DNA of 50,174 bases from Variovorax sp. E3 (lineage in GTDB: Bacteria > Pseudomonadota > Gammaproteobacteria > Burkholderiales > Burkholderiaceae_C): assembly GCF_016082275.1 (NCBI RefSeq), contig NZ_MOWM01000044.1, forward strand, positions 1 to 50,174, in the 5' to 3' direction. Both the position numbers and the translations under genes were made by a program. Each line of letters begins with the position of its first letter. Position 1 is the first letter of the stretch. Positions 26,884 to 37,256 of this stretch are shown one piece after another. The notes below the pieces were generated by a model, which did not search any database, was not told the origin of the DNA, and saw nothing but the letters and a program-made list of their open reading frames with translations.

Positions 26884-26913
26884 TATGCCGGGGGCCTTGT
26901 CGCGCCTGCCGGC

Positions 26914-28406
26914 TCAGGCCCAGGACAGCGCCGCGATGTCGTTCACGAAGATCGGCGCGTCCTTCCACAGCCCACGCAGGTTGCGCGAGGCAACGGTGAT
27001 GAACTGCGGCTGGAACAGGAACACGTTGGCCGCGTCTTCCGCCAGCAGCCGCTGCGCGTCGCCGAGGTAGCGCAGGCGGTCGGCGGGGCGCGCGGCGTTG
27101 CGCGCCTTGTCGAAGGTCTCGTTGAACCTGGCCGACTGGTAGCCCCAGTAGTACTCCGGCTTGGTGTAGTTCACCAGGTCGAAGGGCTCGACGTGCAGGA
27201 TCAGCGAGAGGTCGTAGTTCTTGTTGCCGTAGGTGCCGCTGATCCACTGCGCCCACTCGACGTTCTGGATCTTCGCGACGATGCCGACCTTGGCCAGCTG
27301 CGCCGCGATCAGCTCGCCGCCTTGCCGCGCATAGGGCGGGGGCGGCAGCACCAGCTCGAGTTCGAGCGGCGTCTTCACGCCGGCCTCGGCCAGCAGCTTC
27401 TTCGCCTTCTCGATGTTGTACGGGTTGACGCCGGTGGTGTCGACATAGCCCGGCAAGCCCGGCACGTAGTGGCTGCCGATGGGCACGCCGCGCCCGTCCA
27501 CCGCGGCCTCGATCACGGCCTTGCGGTCGATGGCCGCCGAGATGGCGCGGCGCACGCGCACGTCGTCCAGCGGCTTGCGCTTGTTGTTGATGGCCAGGAT
27601 GGTCTTGCCGAGCGAGGCGTTGAACACGATCTGGAAGCGCTTGTCGTTCTGGAACTGCGACAGGCTGCGCGACACCGAGGCGTGCGGGAACAGGTCGATG
27701 TCGTTCGACAGCAGCGCGGCGGTCTGCGCGGCCGGCTCCGAGATGAAGCGGAAGCTGGCCTTGCGGATCTGCACCGCGTCGGCATTGCGAAAGCCGTCCC
27801 ACTTGGCCAGAACGATGCTCGAGCCTTGGCCCAGTTGTCGAGCCTGTAGGGGCCGGTGCCCACGGGTTTGGTGGCATTGGTCTCGACGGTCTTCGGCTCG
27901 ACCAGGATCGCGGAGGCCTGGCCCAGCAGGAACAGCAGGTCGGGCTCGACCTCCTTGTTGATGAGCACCACGGTGTGATCGTCGAGCACCTGCACCGCGA
28001 TGTTGGTGAAGGTGCGCTTGTCCTTGTTGGTGCTGTTGGCCGCGGCCGCGCGCTCGAACGAGAACTTCACGCTCTGCGCGTTGAAGGGCTCGCCGTTCTG
28101 GAACTTGACGCCGCGCTTGAGCCTGAAGGTGTAGGTCTTCAGGTCGGGAGAGATCTCCCAGCTCTCGGCCAGCAAGGGCGTGACGCTGCTGTCGGCGTTG
28201 ATCTTGGTGAGCGTTTCGAACACCGTGTAGAGCACCACCTCGGCAATCTCGGCGCCGGCCTTGGCCGTGGGGTCCAGGCCCGTGGGCTCGAGGGTGAGGC
28301 CGATCACCAGTGCGTCTTTTTTTCTTTGCGCAAGCGCATGGGTCGGCAGCACCAGCGGTGCGAGGGCGGCGGCGCCGGTGGCGAGCAGGGTGCGTCGTTT
28401 GAGCAT
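26914..28406 (-). CDS. ABC transporter substrate-binding protein, peptide type (SBP family 5), copy 2 (apparent frameshift)
   Basis: About 497 aa after restoring one base. The start MLKRRTLLATGAAALAPL is a signal peptide. The protein follows its neighbour almost segment by segment: GLDPT, TLTKINADSSVTPLLAESW, VGTGPYRLDNWAK, then GSSIVLAKWDGF in the other frame. A missing C on the + strand near 27824-27825 (AAGGGCTCG read as AAGGCTCG on the coding strand) explains the break. Outside this the whole length is conserved, so I treat it as an intact gene with a sequence error. It lies 110 bases downstream of the ATPase gene. Confidence 0.88.
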
Positions 28407-28516
28407 GAAGCAAAGTCCACGGAACAAGGGGCAAGCATCATCCGCGAGGTGATGGCCTTGGCGCAACCAGATGCTTATGACCTACTCATCCTAGGCGCGG
28501 CCCGCGCACGCCGATG

Positions 28517-29347
28517 TCAGGCCGGCAGCAGCGTGCCGCCGGCGGGCGTGCGCGGCACGGCTTCGAGCAGCGTGCGCGTGTAGGGGTGCCGCGCGTGCTG
28601 GAAGAGTTCGGCCGGCGGGCCCTGCTCGACGATCTTGCCCTTCCACACCACGCACACGTCGTCGCACAGGTGGTTGACCACCGCGAGGTCGTGGCTGATG
28701 AGCAGGTAGCTGATGCCGAACTGCTGCTGCAGGTCTTGCATGAGGTTGAGCACCTGGGCCTGCACCGACACGTCGAGCGCGCTCACGGGCTCGTCGGCCA
28801 CGATGAGCTTGGGGCGCGTGATGAGCGCGCGCGCAATGGCGATGCGCTGGCGCTGCCCGCCCGAGAACTCGTGCGGGTACTTGTCCATGTCGGTGGTGCG
28901 CAGGCCGACGGCGGCGAGCGCTTCGGATGCGCGCTCGCGCTGCTCGGCGCGGCTGGTTTCGGCCAGCGCTTCGAGCGGCTCGGCGACGATGCGCGCCACG
29001 GTCTGGCGCGGGTCGAGCGAACCGTAGGGGTCCTGGAACACCATCTGGAAGTCGCGCCGCGCATTGCGCAGTTCGGCCCTGGGCAGCGTGTGCAGGTCGC
29101 GGCCTTCGAGGCGCACGCTGCCCGAAGTCGGCACGTCGAGCGCCATCACCAGGCGCGCGATGGTCGACTTGCCCGAGCCCGATTCACCGACGATGCCCAT
29201 GCTCTGGCCGGCCTGCACCTCGAAGCTCACGCCGTTGAGCGCCTTCACCGTCGGCGGAGGGCCGAAGAGTTTTTCGCGCGGCAACGCGTAGTGCCGCACG
29301 AGGTCGGTGACCTGCAGCAGCGGCGCGGCGGTGGTGTTCTCGCTCAT
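28517..29347 (-). CDS. Peptide ABC transporter ATP-binding protein (DppF/OppF type)
   Basis: 276 aa. Walker A GESGSGKST, Q-loop MVFQDPYGSLDPRQT, signature SGGQRQRIAIARAL and Walker B LIVADEPVSALD are all intact. The C-terminal oligopeptide extension ending HPYTRTLLEAVPR is typical of DppF/OppF. It overlaps the preceding ATPase gene by 4 bases (ATGA) and forms the heterodimeric motor with it. Confidence 0.93.
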   Translation of the reverse strand: MSENTTAAPLLQVTDLVRHYALPREKLFGPPPTVKALNGVSFEVQAGQSMGIVGESGSGKSTIARLVMALDVPTSGSVRLEGRDLHTLPRAELRNARRDFQMVFQDPYGSLDPRQTVARIVAEPLEALAETSRAEQRERASEALAAVGLRTTDMDKYPHEFSGGQRQRIAIARALITRPKLIVADEPVSALDVSVQAQVLNLMQDLQQQFGISYLLISHDLAVVNHLCDDVCVVWKGKIVEQGPPAELFQHARHPYTRTLLEAVPRTPAGGTLLPA

Positions 29348-30333
29348 GAGGCCGTAGCGACTTCGGTCGCGATGTCTTCGAGCCGGATGCAGCGCACCGC
29401 GTGGTCGTGCGGCAGCATCGTGGCCGGTGGCCGCGTGGTGTGGCAGGCGTCGACGGTGTAGCTGCAGCGGCCCGCGAACGGGCACCCCTTGGGCAGGTCG
29501 ACCAGCTCGGGCACGCTGCCCTTGATCGTGGCCAGGCGCAGGCCGCGCGGCGCGCCGATGGCGGGGCGCGCGGCGAACAGGCCCTGCGTGTAGGGGTGGG
29601 CGCGGCGCGCGAACACGGCCTCGGTCGGCCCGCTCTCGACCACGCTGCCGCCGTACATCACGAGCATCTTCGAGACGGTCTGCGCAATCACGCCCAGGTC
29701 GTGCGAGATCAAGATCAGCGCCATGCCGCGCTCGGCCACGAGGCCCTGGATGAGTTCGAGGATCTGCTTCTGGATGGTGACATCGAGCGCGGTGGTGGGC
29801 TCGTCGGCAATCAGCAGGTCGGGGCCGCAAGCCAGCGCCATGGCGATGCCGATGCGCTGGCGCTGGCCGCCGGAGAACTGGTGCGGGTACGCGTCCAGGC
29901 GCGATGCGGCGTCGGGAATGCCCACGCGCTCCAGCAGCGCGAGCACTTCCTTGCGCGCTTCGGCCTTCGACAGGCCGCGATGCAGCCGCAGCGGTTCGCC
30001 GACCTGGCGCGCGATGGTATGCACCGGGTTCAGCGCCGTCATCGGCTCCTGGAAGATCATGCCGATGCGGTTGCCGCGGATCTGGCACATGGATTTTTCG
30101 TCGCGGCCGACCAGCTCGGTGCCATCGAACTTGATGCTGCCCGTGACGTCGGCGCTGGCGGGCAGCAGGCCCATCAGCGACATCACGGTGATCGATTTGC
30201 CGCAACCCGACTCGCCGACGATGCCCAGCGTTTCGCCGCGCTCCAGCGAGAACGACACGCCGCGCACGGCCTGCGCCGGCCCGCGCTGGGTCTGCAGGCC
30301 GATGTGGAGGTTGTTGACTTCGAGAAGGGGCAT
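29344..30333 (-). CDS. Peptide ABC transporter ATP-binding protein (DppD/OppD type)
   Basis: 329 aa from the ATG at 30333 (MPLLEVNNLHIGLQT). Walker A GESGCGKS, Q-loop MIFQEPMTALNP, signature SGGQRQRIGIAMAL and Walker B LLIADEPTTALD are present. Near the C-terminus the Cys cluster GCPFAGRCSYTVDAC resembles the iron-sulfur cluster region of DppD/OppD proteins. The start lies 4 bases after the upstream permease stop. Confidence 0.93.
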   Translation of the reverse strand: MPLLEVNNLHIGLQTQRGPAQAVRGVSFSLERGETLGIVGESGCGKSITVMSLMGLLPASADVTGSIKFDGTELVGRDEKSMCQIRGNRIGMIFQEPMTALNPVHTIARQVGEPLRLHRGLSKAEARKEVLALLERVGIPDAASRLDAYPHQFSGGQRQRIGIAMALACGPDLLIADEPTTALDVTIQKQILELIQGLVAERGMALILISHDLGVIAQTVSKMLVMYGGSVVESGPTEAVFARRAHPYTQGLFAARPAIGAPRGLRLATIKGSVPELVDLPKGCPFAGRCSYTVDACHTTRPPATMLPHDHAVRCIRLEDIATEVATAS

Positions 30334-30337
30334 GGGC

Positions 30338-31212
30338 TTACCTTGCGCGCGCAAGGCGCGGGTCGAGCAAGTCGCGCAGGCCGTCGCCCAGCAGGTTCAG
30401 GCCGAGCACCGCGAACGCGATCGCCATGCCGGGGAACACCGCGAGCAGGGGCGACTGGAACATCATCGTCTGCGCTTCGCTGAGCATGCGGCCCCACGAC
30501 GGCTGCGGCGGCTGCGTGCCCAGGCCGAGGTACGAGAGGGCGGCTTCCGCGAGGATGGCGATGGCGAAGCGGATGGTGATCTGCACGATCAGCACGGCCG
30601 AGATGTTCGGCAGCACGTGCTGCATGGTGATGGCGAACTGGCCCTTGCCGCAGCGCGCGCGGCGGCCACGTACTCGCGCGACCAGATGGCATTGGCCGAT
30701 GCGCGCGTGATGCGCGCGAACGTGGGAATGTTGTAGATGCCGATCGCGATGATCGCGTTGACGATGCCCGCGCCGAACACGGCCGTCATCATGATGGCCG
30801 ACAGGATGGCAGGGAACGCGAGCGAGAAGTCGGTGAGCCGCATGATGGCTTCCTCGACCCAGCCGCGCCTGGCGGCCGCGAGCAGGCCCAGCGCGGTGCC
30901 GACCACGAGGCCGATGCCCACGGCAATGACGCCCACGAGGATCGACGCGCGCGCGCCCACCAGCAGCAGCGAGGCCACGTCACGCCCGTAGGTGTCGGTG
31001 CCCAGCCAATGCGCGCCCGACGGCGGCTTGAGCTTGTTGGCCATGTCCATGTCGTAGGGCGACCAGGGCGTCCACACGAGCGAGACGGCAGCGGCCAGCA
31101 ACAGCAGCAGCGTCAGCACGCCGCCCAGCACGAAGCTGCGGTGGTGCAGCGCGCGGCGCCAGAAGCCCGGCACCGTGAGCGCGGCGGCGCTGGGGGCGGT
31201 GACGGTGCTCAT
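30338..31212 (-). CDS. Peptide ABC transporter permease (DppC type; apparent frameshift)
   Basis: About 291 aa after restoring one base. The first part has the DppC cytoplasmic start, TM1 (VLGGVLTLLLLLAAAVSL) and HWLGTDTYGRDVASLLLVGAR. The second carries the end of the EAA loop and last membrane spans (AIAILAEAALSYLGLGTQPPQ). The break is at 30650-30654, where one base restores AAARACGKGQFAITMQHVLPN. It overlaps the DppB-type gene by 4 bases. Confidence 0.88.
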
Positions 31213-32159
31213 ATGTCGCTCGCCTTGATGCGCGGGTCGATCACGGCATAGAGCACATCGACCACGAAGTTCACGATGACCACGAGCGCGGCGAGCAGCA
31301 TCACGCAGTTGCGCACCACGATCAGGTCGCGGTTGCTGATGGCCTGGAAGATGAGGCGGCCGAGGCCGGGAAGATAGAACACGTTCTCGACCACGATGGT
31401 GCCGGCCAGCAGTTCGGAGAACTGCATGCCCATCACGGTGATGACGGGGATCATGGCGTTGCGCAGCACGTGGGTCCACAGCACCATGCGCTGCGACACG
31501 CCCTTGGCGCGCGCGGTGCGCACGAAGTCTTCGCGCATCACCTCGAGCACGGCCGAGCGCGTGATGCGCGCCAGGATCGCGGCCTGCACCACGGCCAGCG
31601 AAAGGGCGGGCAGCAGCAGCGACTTGATGCCCGCGAAGAAGCCGTCGCCCCAGCCCTCGAAGCCGCCGGCCGAGAACCACTGCAGCTGCACCGAGAACAC
31701 CAGGATCAGCAGAATCGCGAACCAGAAATTCGGAATGGCGATACCGACCTGGGCCATGCCCATGAGGCCCACGTCGCCGAGCTTGTTGTGGCGCGCGGCC
31801 GCCGTCACGCCCACCAGCAGCGCGAGCACGGTCGTGATGGCCATGGCGAGCAGGGCCAGCGGTACGGTCAGCGCGAGGCGTTCGAGGATCAGGTCGAGCA
31901 CGGGCGAGCTATAGGCGTAGCTGTCGCCGAGGTTGCCGGTGAGCAGGCCGCCGATCCAGTGCCAGTAGCGGGTCCACGCGGGCTGGTCGAGGCCCAGCTT
32001 GGTGGCAAGGGCGGCCACCGCGTCGGGCGAGGCATCGGGGCCCATGAGCATCTGCGCGGCGTTGCCGGGCAGGATCTCCAGGACGAGGAAGACGATGACC
32101 GAGGCGCCGATCAAGGTGCCGATCAGCGTGGCAAGGCGCTTTAGTAGAAACAGGCTCAT
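31209..32159 (-). CDS. Peptide ABC transporter permease (DppB type)
   Basis: 316 aa from the ATG at 32159 (MSLFLLKRLATLIGTL). About six transmembrane segments are visible, with the DppB-specific periplasmic region after TM1 (LGLDQPAWTRYWHWIGGLLTGNLGDS). The EAA loop reads EVMREDFVRTARAKGVS. It is the first gene of the leftward operon that continues with the second permease, two ATPases, two binding proteins and the amidase. The operon promoter should lie in 32160-32262, shared with the divergent ferredoxin gene. Confidence 0.93.
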   Translation of the reverse strand: MSLFLLKRLATLIGTLIGASVIVFLVLEILPGNAAQMLMGPDASPDAVAALATKLGLDQPAWTRYWHWIGGLLTGNLGDSYAYSSPVLDLILERLALTVPLALLAMAITTVLALLVGVTAAARHNKLGDVGLMGMAQVGIAIPNFWFAILLILVFSVQLQWFSAGGFEGWGDGFFAGIKSLLLPALSLAVVQAAILARITRSAVLEVMREDFVRTARAKGVSQRMVLWTHVLRNAMIPVITVMGMQFSELLAGTIVVENVFYLPGLGRLIFQAISNRDLIVVRNCVMLLAALVVIVNFVVDVLYAVIDPRIKASDI

Positions 32160-32205
32160 GGGGCGGGGCGCAGCATAACTGACTCCTGCAACAAGTGTGC
32201 CCTGA

Positions 32206-33039
<834 letters not shown>

Positions 33040-33075
33040 TTTTGTTTCTCTCCCTCCCTGCGCTCCGGTGGCCGG

Positions 33076-33708
33076 CTAGGTGGCGGCAGGCGTGCCCTCG
33101 TCGCCGGGCTCCCGCCGCGGCGGTTTGGGCCGGGGCGGTTTGCTCGTGTGAATCAGCAGCGTTGCCTTTTCCATCTCGCCCGCGACCAGCGCGGGTGTCG
33201 CATGCAGCGTGCGGACGATCGCGTCCTCGATGGCTTCGCGTTGTTCCTTCAGCGGCTTCTTGAGCACCCAGTTGACCACCTCCGACTTCACGCCGGGGTG
33301 GCCGATGCCCAGGCGCAGTCGCCAGTAGTCGCCGGTGCCGAGTTGCGCGTGGATGTCGCGCAGGCCGTTGTGGCCGGCATGGCTGCCGCCGAACTTGAGC
33401 TTGGCCTGGCCGGGCACCACGTCGAGTTCGTCGTGCACTACGAGGATTTCTTCGGGCGCGATCTTGAAGAAGCGCGCGAGCGCGGCCACCGACTTGCCCG
33501 ACAGGTTCATGAAGGTCTGCGGCTCCAGCAGCCAGATGCTCTGGCCGCCGATGCTCGCGCGCGCCGCGAGGCCGTGGTAGCCGCGCTCGGGCACGAGGTT
33601 GAGTTTCCAGTCGCGCGCCAGGGCGTCGATCCACCAGAAGCCCGCGTTGTGCCGCGTGGCTTCGTACTCTGGGCCCGGGTTTCCGAGGCCGACGAACAGC
33701 TTGATCAT
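33076..33708 (-). CDS. pth: Peptidyl-tRNA hydrolase
   Basis: 210 aa. It releases tRNA from prematurely detached peptidyl-tRNA. Asn10 and the catalytic His20 ([15 protein letters not shown]) are present, with the HDELDVVPG loop near residue 92 and the [11 protein letters not shown] motif. A Pro/Arg-rich tail of about 15 residues extends past the usual end. It is separated from the upstream rplY by a strong terminator hairpin. Confidence 0.96.
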   Translation of the reverse strand: MIKLFVGLGNPGPEYEATRHNAGFWWIDALARDWKLNLVPERGYHGLAARASIGGQSIWLLEPQTFMNLSGKSVAALARFFKIAPEEILVVHDELDVVPGQAKLKFGGSHAGHNGLRDIHAQLGTGDYWRLRLGIGHPGVKSEVVNWVLKKPLKEQREAIEDAIVRTLHATPALVAGEMEKATLLIHTSKPPRPKPPRREPGDEGTPAAT

Positions 33709-33729
33709 GGTTGGGATTATCTCGCCCCG

Positions 33730-33765
33730 AAAAAGCAGAAGGCCCGCACGGGGCGGGCCTTCTGC
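33730..33765 (-). terminator. Rho-independent terminator after rplY
   Basis: The 13-base perfect arms GCAGAAGGCCCGC (33735-33747) and GCGGGCCTTCTGC (33753-33765) enclose a 5-base loop. On the minus strand they are followed by TTTTT (complement of 33730-33734). It lies between rplY and pth, so pth is probably transcribed by readthrough or from its own promoter. Confidence 0.85.
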
Positions 33766-33786
33766 AGCAGCGGATGCGAAAGAAGA

Positions 33787-34467
33787 TTACTTCTTGGCAG
33801 TCTTCGCGGCGGGGGTCTTGGCAGCCGGAGCAGCCTTGCCACCCTTGCCGGCCGGTGCGGCGGCGGCTGCATCGGCAGCGCCTTCGGCGGGAGCGTCGAC
33901 TTCTTCAGCCGCCGGCGACACGGCCGAAGCCAGCACCGGGTTGACCTTGCCGTGGCTGACCCACTTCACGCCCTTGGGCAGCTTGATGTCCTTCAGCGTG
34001 ACGGTGCCGTTCTTCTTCAGGCCCGACAGGTCGACTTCGATGAACTCGGGCAGATCGCTCGGCAGGCAGTTCAGTTCGAGTTCGGTCGTCACGTGGTTGA
34101 CCAGGTTCAGGTCGATCTTGACGGCTTCGGATTCTTCTTCACCCTTGAAGTGCAGCGGCACCTTCATGGTCATGCGGGTCTTGGCATCGACGCGTTGGAA
34201 GTCGATGTGTTGCACCAGCTGGCGGAACGGGTGGTATTGCACGTCGCGCAGCAGGACCTTGCTGACAGCGCCGTCGATTTCCATCTCGAGCACGCTCGCG
34301 TGGAAGGCTTCCTTCTTCAGGGCGTGCCACAGCGCGTTGTGATCGATCTCGATCAGTTGCGGCTGGGTGTCGCCACCGTAGACGATACCGGGGGTCTTGC
34401 CCGAGATGCGGAGACGGCGGCTCGCACCCGTGCCCTGCTTTGCGCGCTCAAAAGCGACGAATTTCAT
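33787..34467 (-). CDS. rplY: 50S ribosomal protein L25, long (CTC) form
   Basis: 226 aa from the ATG at 34467 behind AGGAGC. An N-terminal L25 domain (about 1-95) binds 5S rRNA. A second TL5-type beta domain (about 100-185) follows. The tail of about 35 residues is Ala/Pro/Lys-rich, ending KTAKK. The order prs-rplY-pth is conserved in many proteobacteria. Confidence 0.95.
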   Translation of the reverse strand: MKFVAFERAKQGTGASRRLRISGKTPGIVYGGDTQPQLIEIDHNALWHALKKEAFHASVLEMEIDGAVSKVLLRDVQYHPFRQLVQHIDFQRVDAKTRMTMKVPLHFKGEEESEAVKIDLNLVNHVTTELELNCLPSDLPEFIEVDLSGLKKNGTVTLKDIKLPKGVKWVSHGKVNPVLASAVSPAAEEVDAPAEGAADAAAAAPAGKGGKAAPAAKTPAAKTAKK

Positions 34468-34562
34468 AGTTAGCTCCTGTGAGAGTCCACCGCGACCAGT
34501 GAGACTCCGGTTCAACAAGGGCGCCTGTCCGAAATTGGAGAGGCGCCCGCTTTTTGCTCAGA

Positions 34563-35537
34563 TCAGAACAGGTTGTCCTGGTCCGAGAACAAACTCATCA
34601 CCGACTCGCCCTTGGCAATGCGCTGGATCGTTTCGGCGATCAGCGGTGCCACGGAGAGCTGGCGGATCTTTCCGCAGGCCAGGGCCGCGTCGGAAAGGGG
34701 AATGGTGTTGGTCACGACCACTTCGTCCAGGGCCGAGCCCTGCGTGATGCGCTCGATGGCCGGGCCCGAGAAGATCGGGTGCGTGCAGTAGGCGTAGACG
34801 CTCTTGGCGCCGCGCTCTTTCAGCACTTCGGCCGCTTTGACCAGCGTGCCGGCCGTGTCGATCATGTCGTCCATGATCACGCAGTTGCGGCCGTCGATTT
34901 CGCCGATGACGTTCATGACTTCGCTGACGTTGGCCTTCGGCCGGCGCTTGTCGATGATGGCGAGGTCGCAGTTCAGTTGCTTGGCCAGCGCGCGGGCACG
35001 GACCACGCCGCCGACGTCGGGCGAGACCACGATCAGGTCTTCGTAGTTCTTGGCGCGCAGGTCGCCCAGCAGAACCGGCGAGGCGTAGATGTTGTCGACC
35101 GGAATGTCGAAGAAGCCCTGGATCTGGTCGGCGTGCAGGTCCATCGTGAGCACGCGCTCGACGCCGACGGTTTCCAGCAGGTTGGCCACGACCTTGGCCG
35201 AGATCGGCACGCGGCTGGAGCGCGGGCGGCGGTCCTGGCGGGCATAGCCGAAGTAGGGGATCACGGCGCTGATGCGTTCGGCCGAAGCGCGCTTGAGCGC
35301 GTCGACCATGATCAGCAGTTCCATCAGGTTTTCGTTGGTCGGCGCGCAGGTCGACTGCACGACGAACACATCGCGGGCCCGGACGTTCTGGTTGATCTCG
35401 ACGGTGACTTCACCATCGGAGAAACGGCCGACGCGGGCGGCGCCCAGCGACGTGCCGAGGTTGTGCGCGATTTCCGCGGCAAGGCCAGGATTGGCGTTGC
35501 CGGTGAAAACCATGAAATCAGGGTGGTTGGCCTGCAT
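34563..35537 (-). CDS. prs: Ribose-phosphate pyrophosphokinase
   Basis: 324 aa from the ATG at 35537 ([14 protein letters not shown]). It makes phosphoribosyl pyrophosphate from ribose 5-phosphate and ATP. Visible motifs: GRFSDGE.TVEI, the ATP/flexible loop region [25 protein letters not shown] and the PRPP-binding loop [12 protein letters not shown]. The gene lies downstream of the tRNA-Gln gene. Confidence 0.96.
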   Translation of the reverse strand: MQANHPDFMVFTGNANPGLAAEIAHNLGTSLGAARVGRFSDGEVTVEINQNVRARDVFVVQSTCAPTNENLMELLIMVDALKRASAERISAVIPYFGYARQDRRPRSSRVPISAKVVANLLETVGVERVLTMDLHADQIQGFFDIPVDNIYASPVLLGDLRAKNYEDLIVVSPDVGGVVRARALAKQLNCDLAIIDKRRPKANVSEVMNVIGEIDGRNCVIMDDMIDTAGTLVKAAEVLKERGAKSVYAYCTHPIFSGPAIERITQGSALDEVVVTNTIPLSDAALACGKIRQLSVAPLIAETIQRIAKGESVMSLFSDQDNLF

Positions 35538-35641
35538 GAGCGCGTCCCGGCAGTGCGAATTGGCTGAGAAAGCCGCCAAAAGGTTTGTGATGCGTGGCGA
35601 CCGGTGGGTCGCCGATTATTGCAGCGGGTGGGCTGCAAACG

Positions 35642-35669
35642 AAGACTGCGGCCGTTGGGCCGCAGTCTT
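35642..35669. repeat. 12-bp hairpin between tRNA-Gln and prs
   Basis: AAGACTGCGGCC (35642-35653) and GGCCGCAGTCTT (35658-35669) are perfect complements around the tetraloop GTTG. The hairpin lies in the 140-base leader of prs, downstream of tRNA-Gln on the minus strand. It lacks a clear U-tract, so it could be a weak terminator, an RNA-processing boundary for the tRNA or a leader structure controlling prs. Confidence 0.6.
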
Positions 35670-35677
35670 TGAAGATT

Positions 35678-35754
35678 TGGCAGGGGAGAAAGGATTCGAA
35701 CCTTTGCATGCTGGAATCAAAATCCAGTGCCTTAACCAGCTTGGCGACTCCCCT
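35678..35754 (-). tRNA. tRNA-Gln (UUG)
   Basis: 77 bases including an encoded CCA. The acceptor arms AGGGGAG and CTCCCCT pair fully, with discriminator G. The anticodon loop TTTTGAT gives UUG, which reads CAA. The T-arm contains GGTTCGAATCC. It lies between ispE and prs, all read leftward, as is usual in this group. Confidence 0.95.
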
Positions 35755-35824
35755 ACACAGGTCGATGGTTTTCACCATCAACCGATATATGTCGCGTCGA
35801 ACCGAATGAACGATCCGACTATCT

Positions 35825-36721
35825 TCAGGTTGCCCACCCACACAGTGGATGAACTTCCAGGTTGCCGCATTGACGAACCTGCCAGCCCTCGGGGGCTTGC
35901 GGCAGTTCCGCTTCGTGCGGCGCTTGCGGCAGTTTCGCGAACACCGAACTTCCGGAGCCGGTCATTCGTGCCTTCAACCCTTGGGCGCCGAGCCATTCGA
36001 TGGCGTCGGTGACCGCGGGGCAAAGCCGCTGTGCAACCGGCTGCAGGTCGTTGCGACCGAAGTCGAAAACCGAGTCGCTCAAAACCGAGATTCTCTGGCT
36101 TGTCGCTTCGAGCGATTCGCTCTGTGCAGCAAAGCCTGTGATTATAGCAACAGGAGTTGAACGTTCAAGATCTGTTGCTGAAAAAATTAATCGGGTATCG
36201 AGCCCCTCGGGTGGTTTGACCACCGCGAAATGCGCGGGAGGGAGTGTAACCGGTGTCAGCAGCTCCCCGACGCCCTCGACCCACGCATTGTGGCCACCGA
36301 GGAAGAAAGGAACGTCGGCGCCGAGCTTCAGCCCGATGTGGGCCAGGCGCGACAGCGGCAGGTTCAGCCCCCACAGGCGGTTCAGCGCGAGCAGGCAGGT
36401 GGCGGCGTCCGATGAGCCGCCGCCCATGCCCGCCTGCGCCGGCACGTGCTTGGCCACGCCGATGTGCGCGCCCTGGCCCGGAGCCGCGAATGCCTGCAGG
36501 GCGCGCGCGGCGCGAATGACCAGGTCGTCGGCCGGCAGTTCGGTCGTCAGGTCTTCGCGGCTCAGTTGGCCGTCGCGGCGCAACTCGACATGCAATGTGT
36601 CGCACCAGTCGATCAGCATGAAGACCGATTGCAGCAGGTGGTAGCCGTCGTCGCGGCGGCCGGTGATGTGCAGGAAGAGGTTGAGCTTGGCCGGCGCGGG
36701 AAGGTCGTAGATCGCCTTCAT
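35825..36721 (-). CDS. ispE: 4-diphosphocytidyl-2-C-methyl-D-erythritol kinase
   Basis: 298 aa. GHMP-superfamily kinase of the MEP isoprenoid pathway. Landmarks: DLPAPAKLNLFLHI...DGYH.LQSVF at the start, the phosphate loop PAQAGMGGGSSDAA and the C-terminal GLKARMTGSGSSVF. Its start overlaps the lolB stop by 4 bases (ATGA), indicating coupling. Confidence 0.96.
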   Translation of the reverse strand: MKAIYDLPAPAKLNLFLHITGRRDDGYHLLQSVFMLIDWCDTLHVELRRDGQLSREDLTTELPADDLVIRAARALQAFAAPGQGAHIGVAKHVPAQAGMGGGSSDAATCLLALNRLWGLNLPLSRLAHIGLKLGADVPFFLGGHNAWVEGVGELLTPVTLPPAHFAVVKPPEGLDTRLIFSATDLERSTPVAIITGFAAQSESLEATSQRISVLSDSVFDFGRNDLQPVAQRLCPAVTDAIEWLGAQGLKARMTGSGSSVFAKLPQAPHEAELPQAPEGWQVRQCGNLEVHPLCGWAT

Positions 36722-37254
36722 GACCGTTCGAACACGATGCGCAGGTCGGCCCGCGGGCTCGGCGATTCGCGAACCGCCGCCAGCCGGCCGTTGGCGAGCT
36801 GCCCGAGGTCGGGCTTCCAGCCGGGCACGGACTCGTTGCGGCCCGCCAGCCAGCCGAACAACGCGCCCACCGGAATGGCGGCGCCCGTGGCCGCTTCGAT
36901 CAACGCATCGACCGAGTCGAAGCGCCGTGTGTGGCTGCCGTCTTTCAGCAGCGCTTCGCCCGGTGCCCAGTGAAGCTGCGCGAGCGTGCTGCCGATGGGC
37001 GTGGTCAAGGTGAGGTCGCCGGCTTCGGCGGAGCCGCGCAACTCGAACAGCGCGGCAAAGGTCTGCACCGGCTCGCTCTCGATGCGAAGCGACATGCGGC
37101 CGTTCCAGCTGTCCGAGGTCGCGGGCGCCTTGGCGCCGCCGCCCGACAGCTGCGCGCAGCCCGCCAGGACAAGCAGCGCGGCGCCGCCCGCCGCCAGGAG
37201 CGTGCGACGGCCGAGGTCGATGTGTTGCGGCGAAAGCGCCCGTGCCAGCGCCAT
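36718..37254 (-). CDS. lolB: Outer-membrane lipoprotein localisation factor LolB
   Basis: 178 aa from the ATG at 37254. The lipobox LAGC follows a hydrophobic segment, so LolB is itself a lipoprotein. It accepts lipoproteins from LolA and inserts them in the outer membrane. Motifs include WNGRMSLRI, FELRGSAEAGDLTL and the PVGALFGWLAGR loop. The gene is positioned between the TPR gene and ispE, as expected for lolB. Confidence 0.9.
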   Translation of the reverse strand: MALARALSPQHIDLGRRTLLAAGGAALLVLAGCAQLSGGGAKAPATSDSWNGRMSLRIESEPVQTFAALFELRGSAEAGDLTLTTPIGSTLAQLHWAPGEALLKDGSHTRRFDSVDALIEAATGAAIPVGALFGWLAGRNESVPGWKPDLGQLANGRLAAVRESPSPRADLRIVFERS

Positions 37255-37256
37255 GT

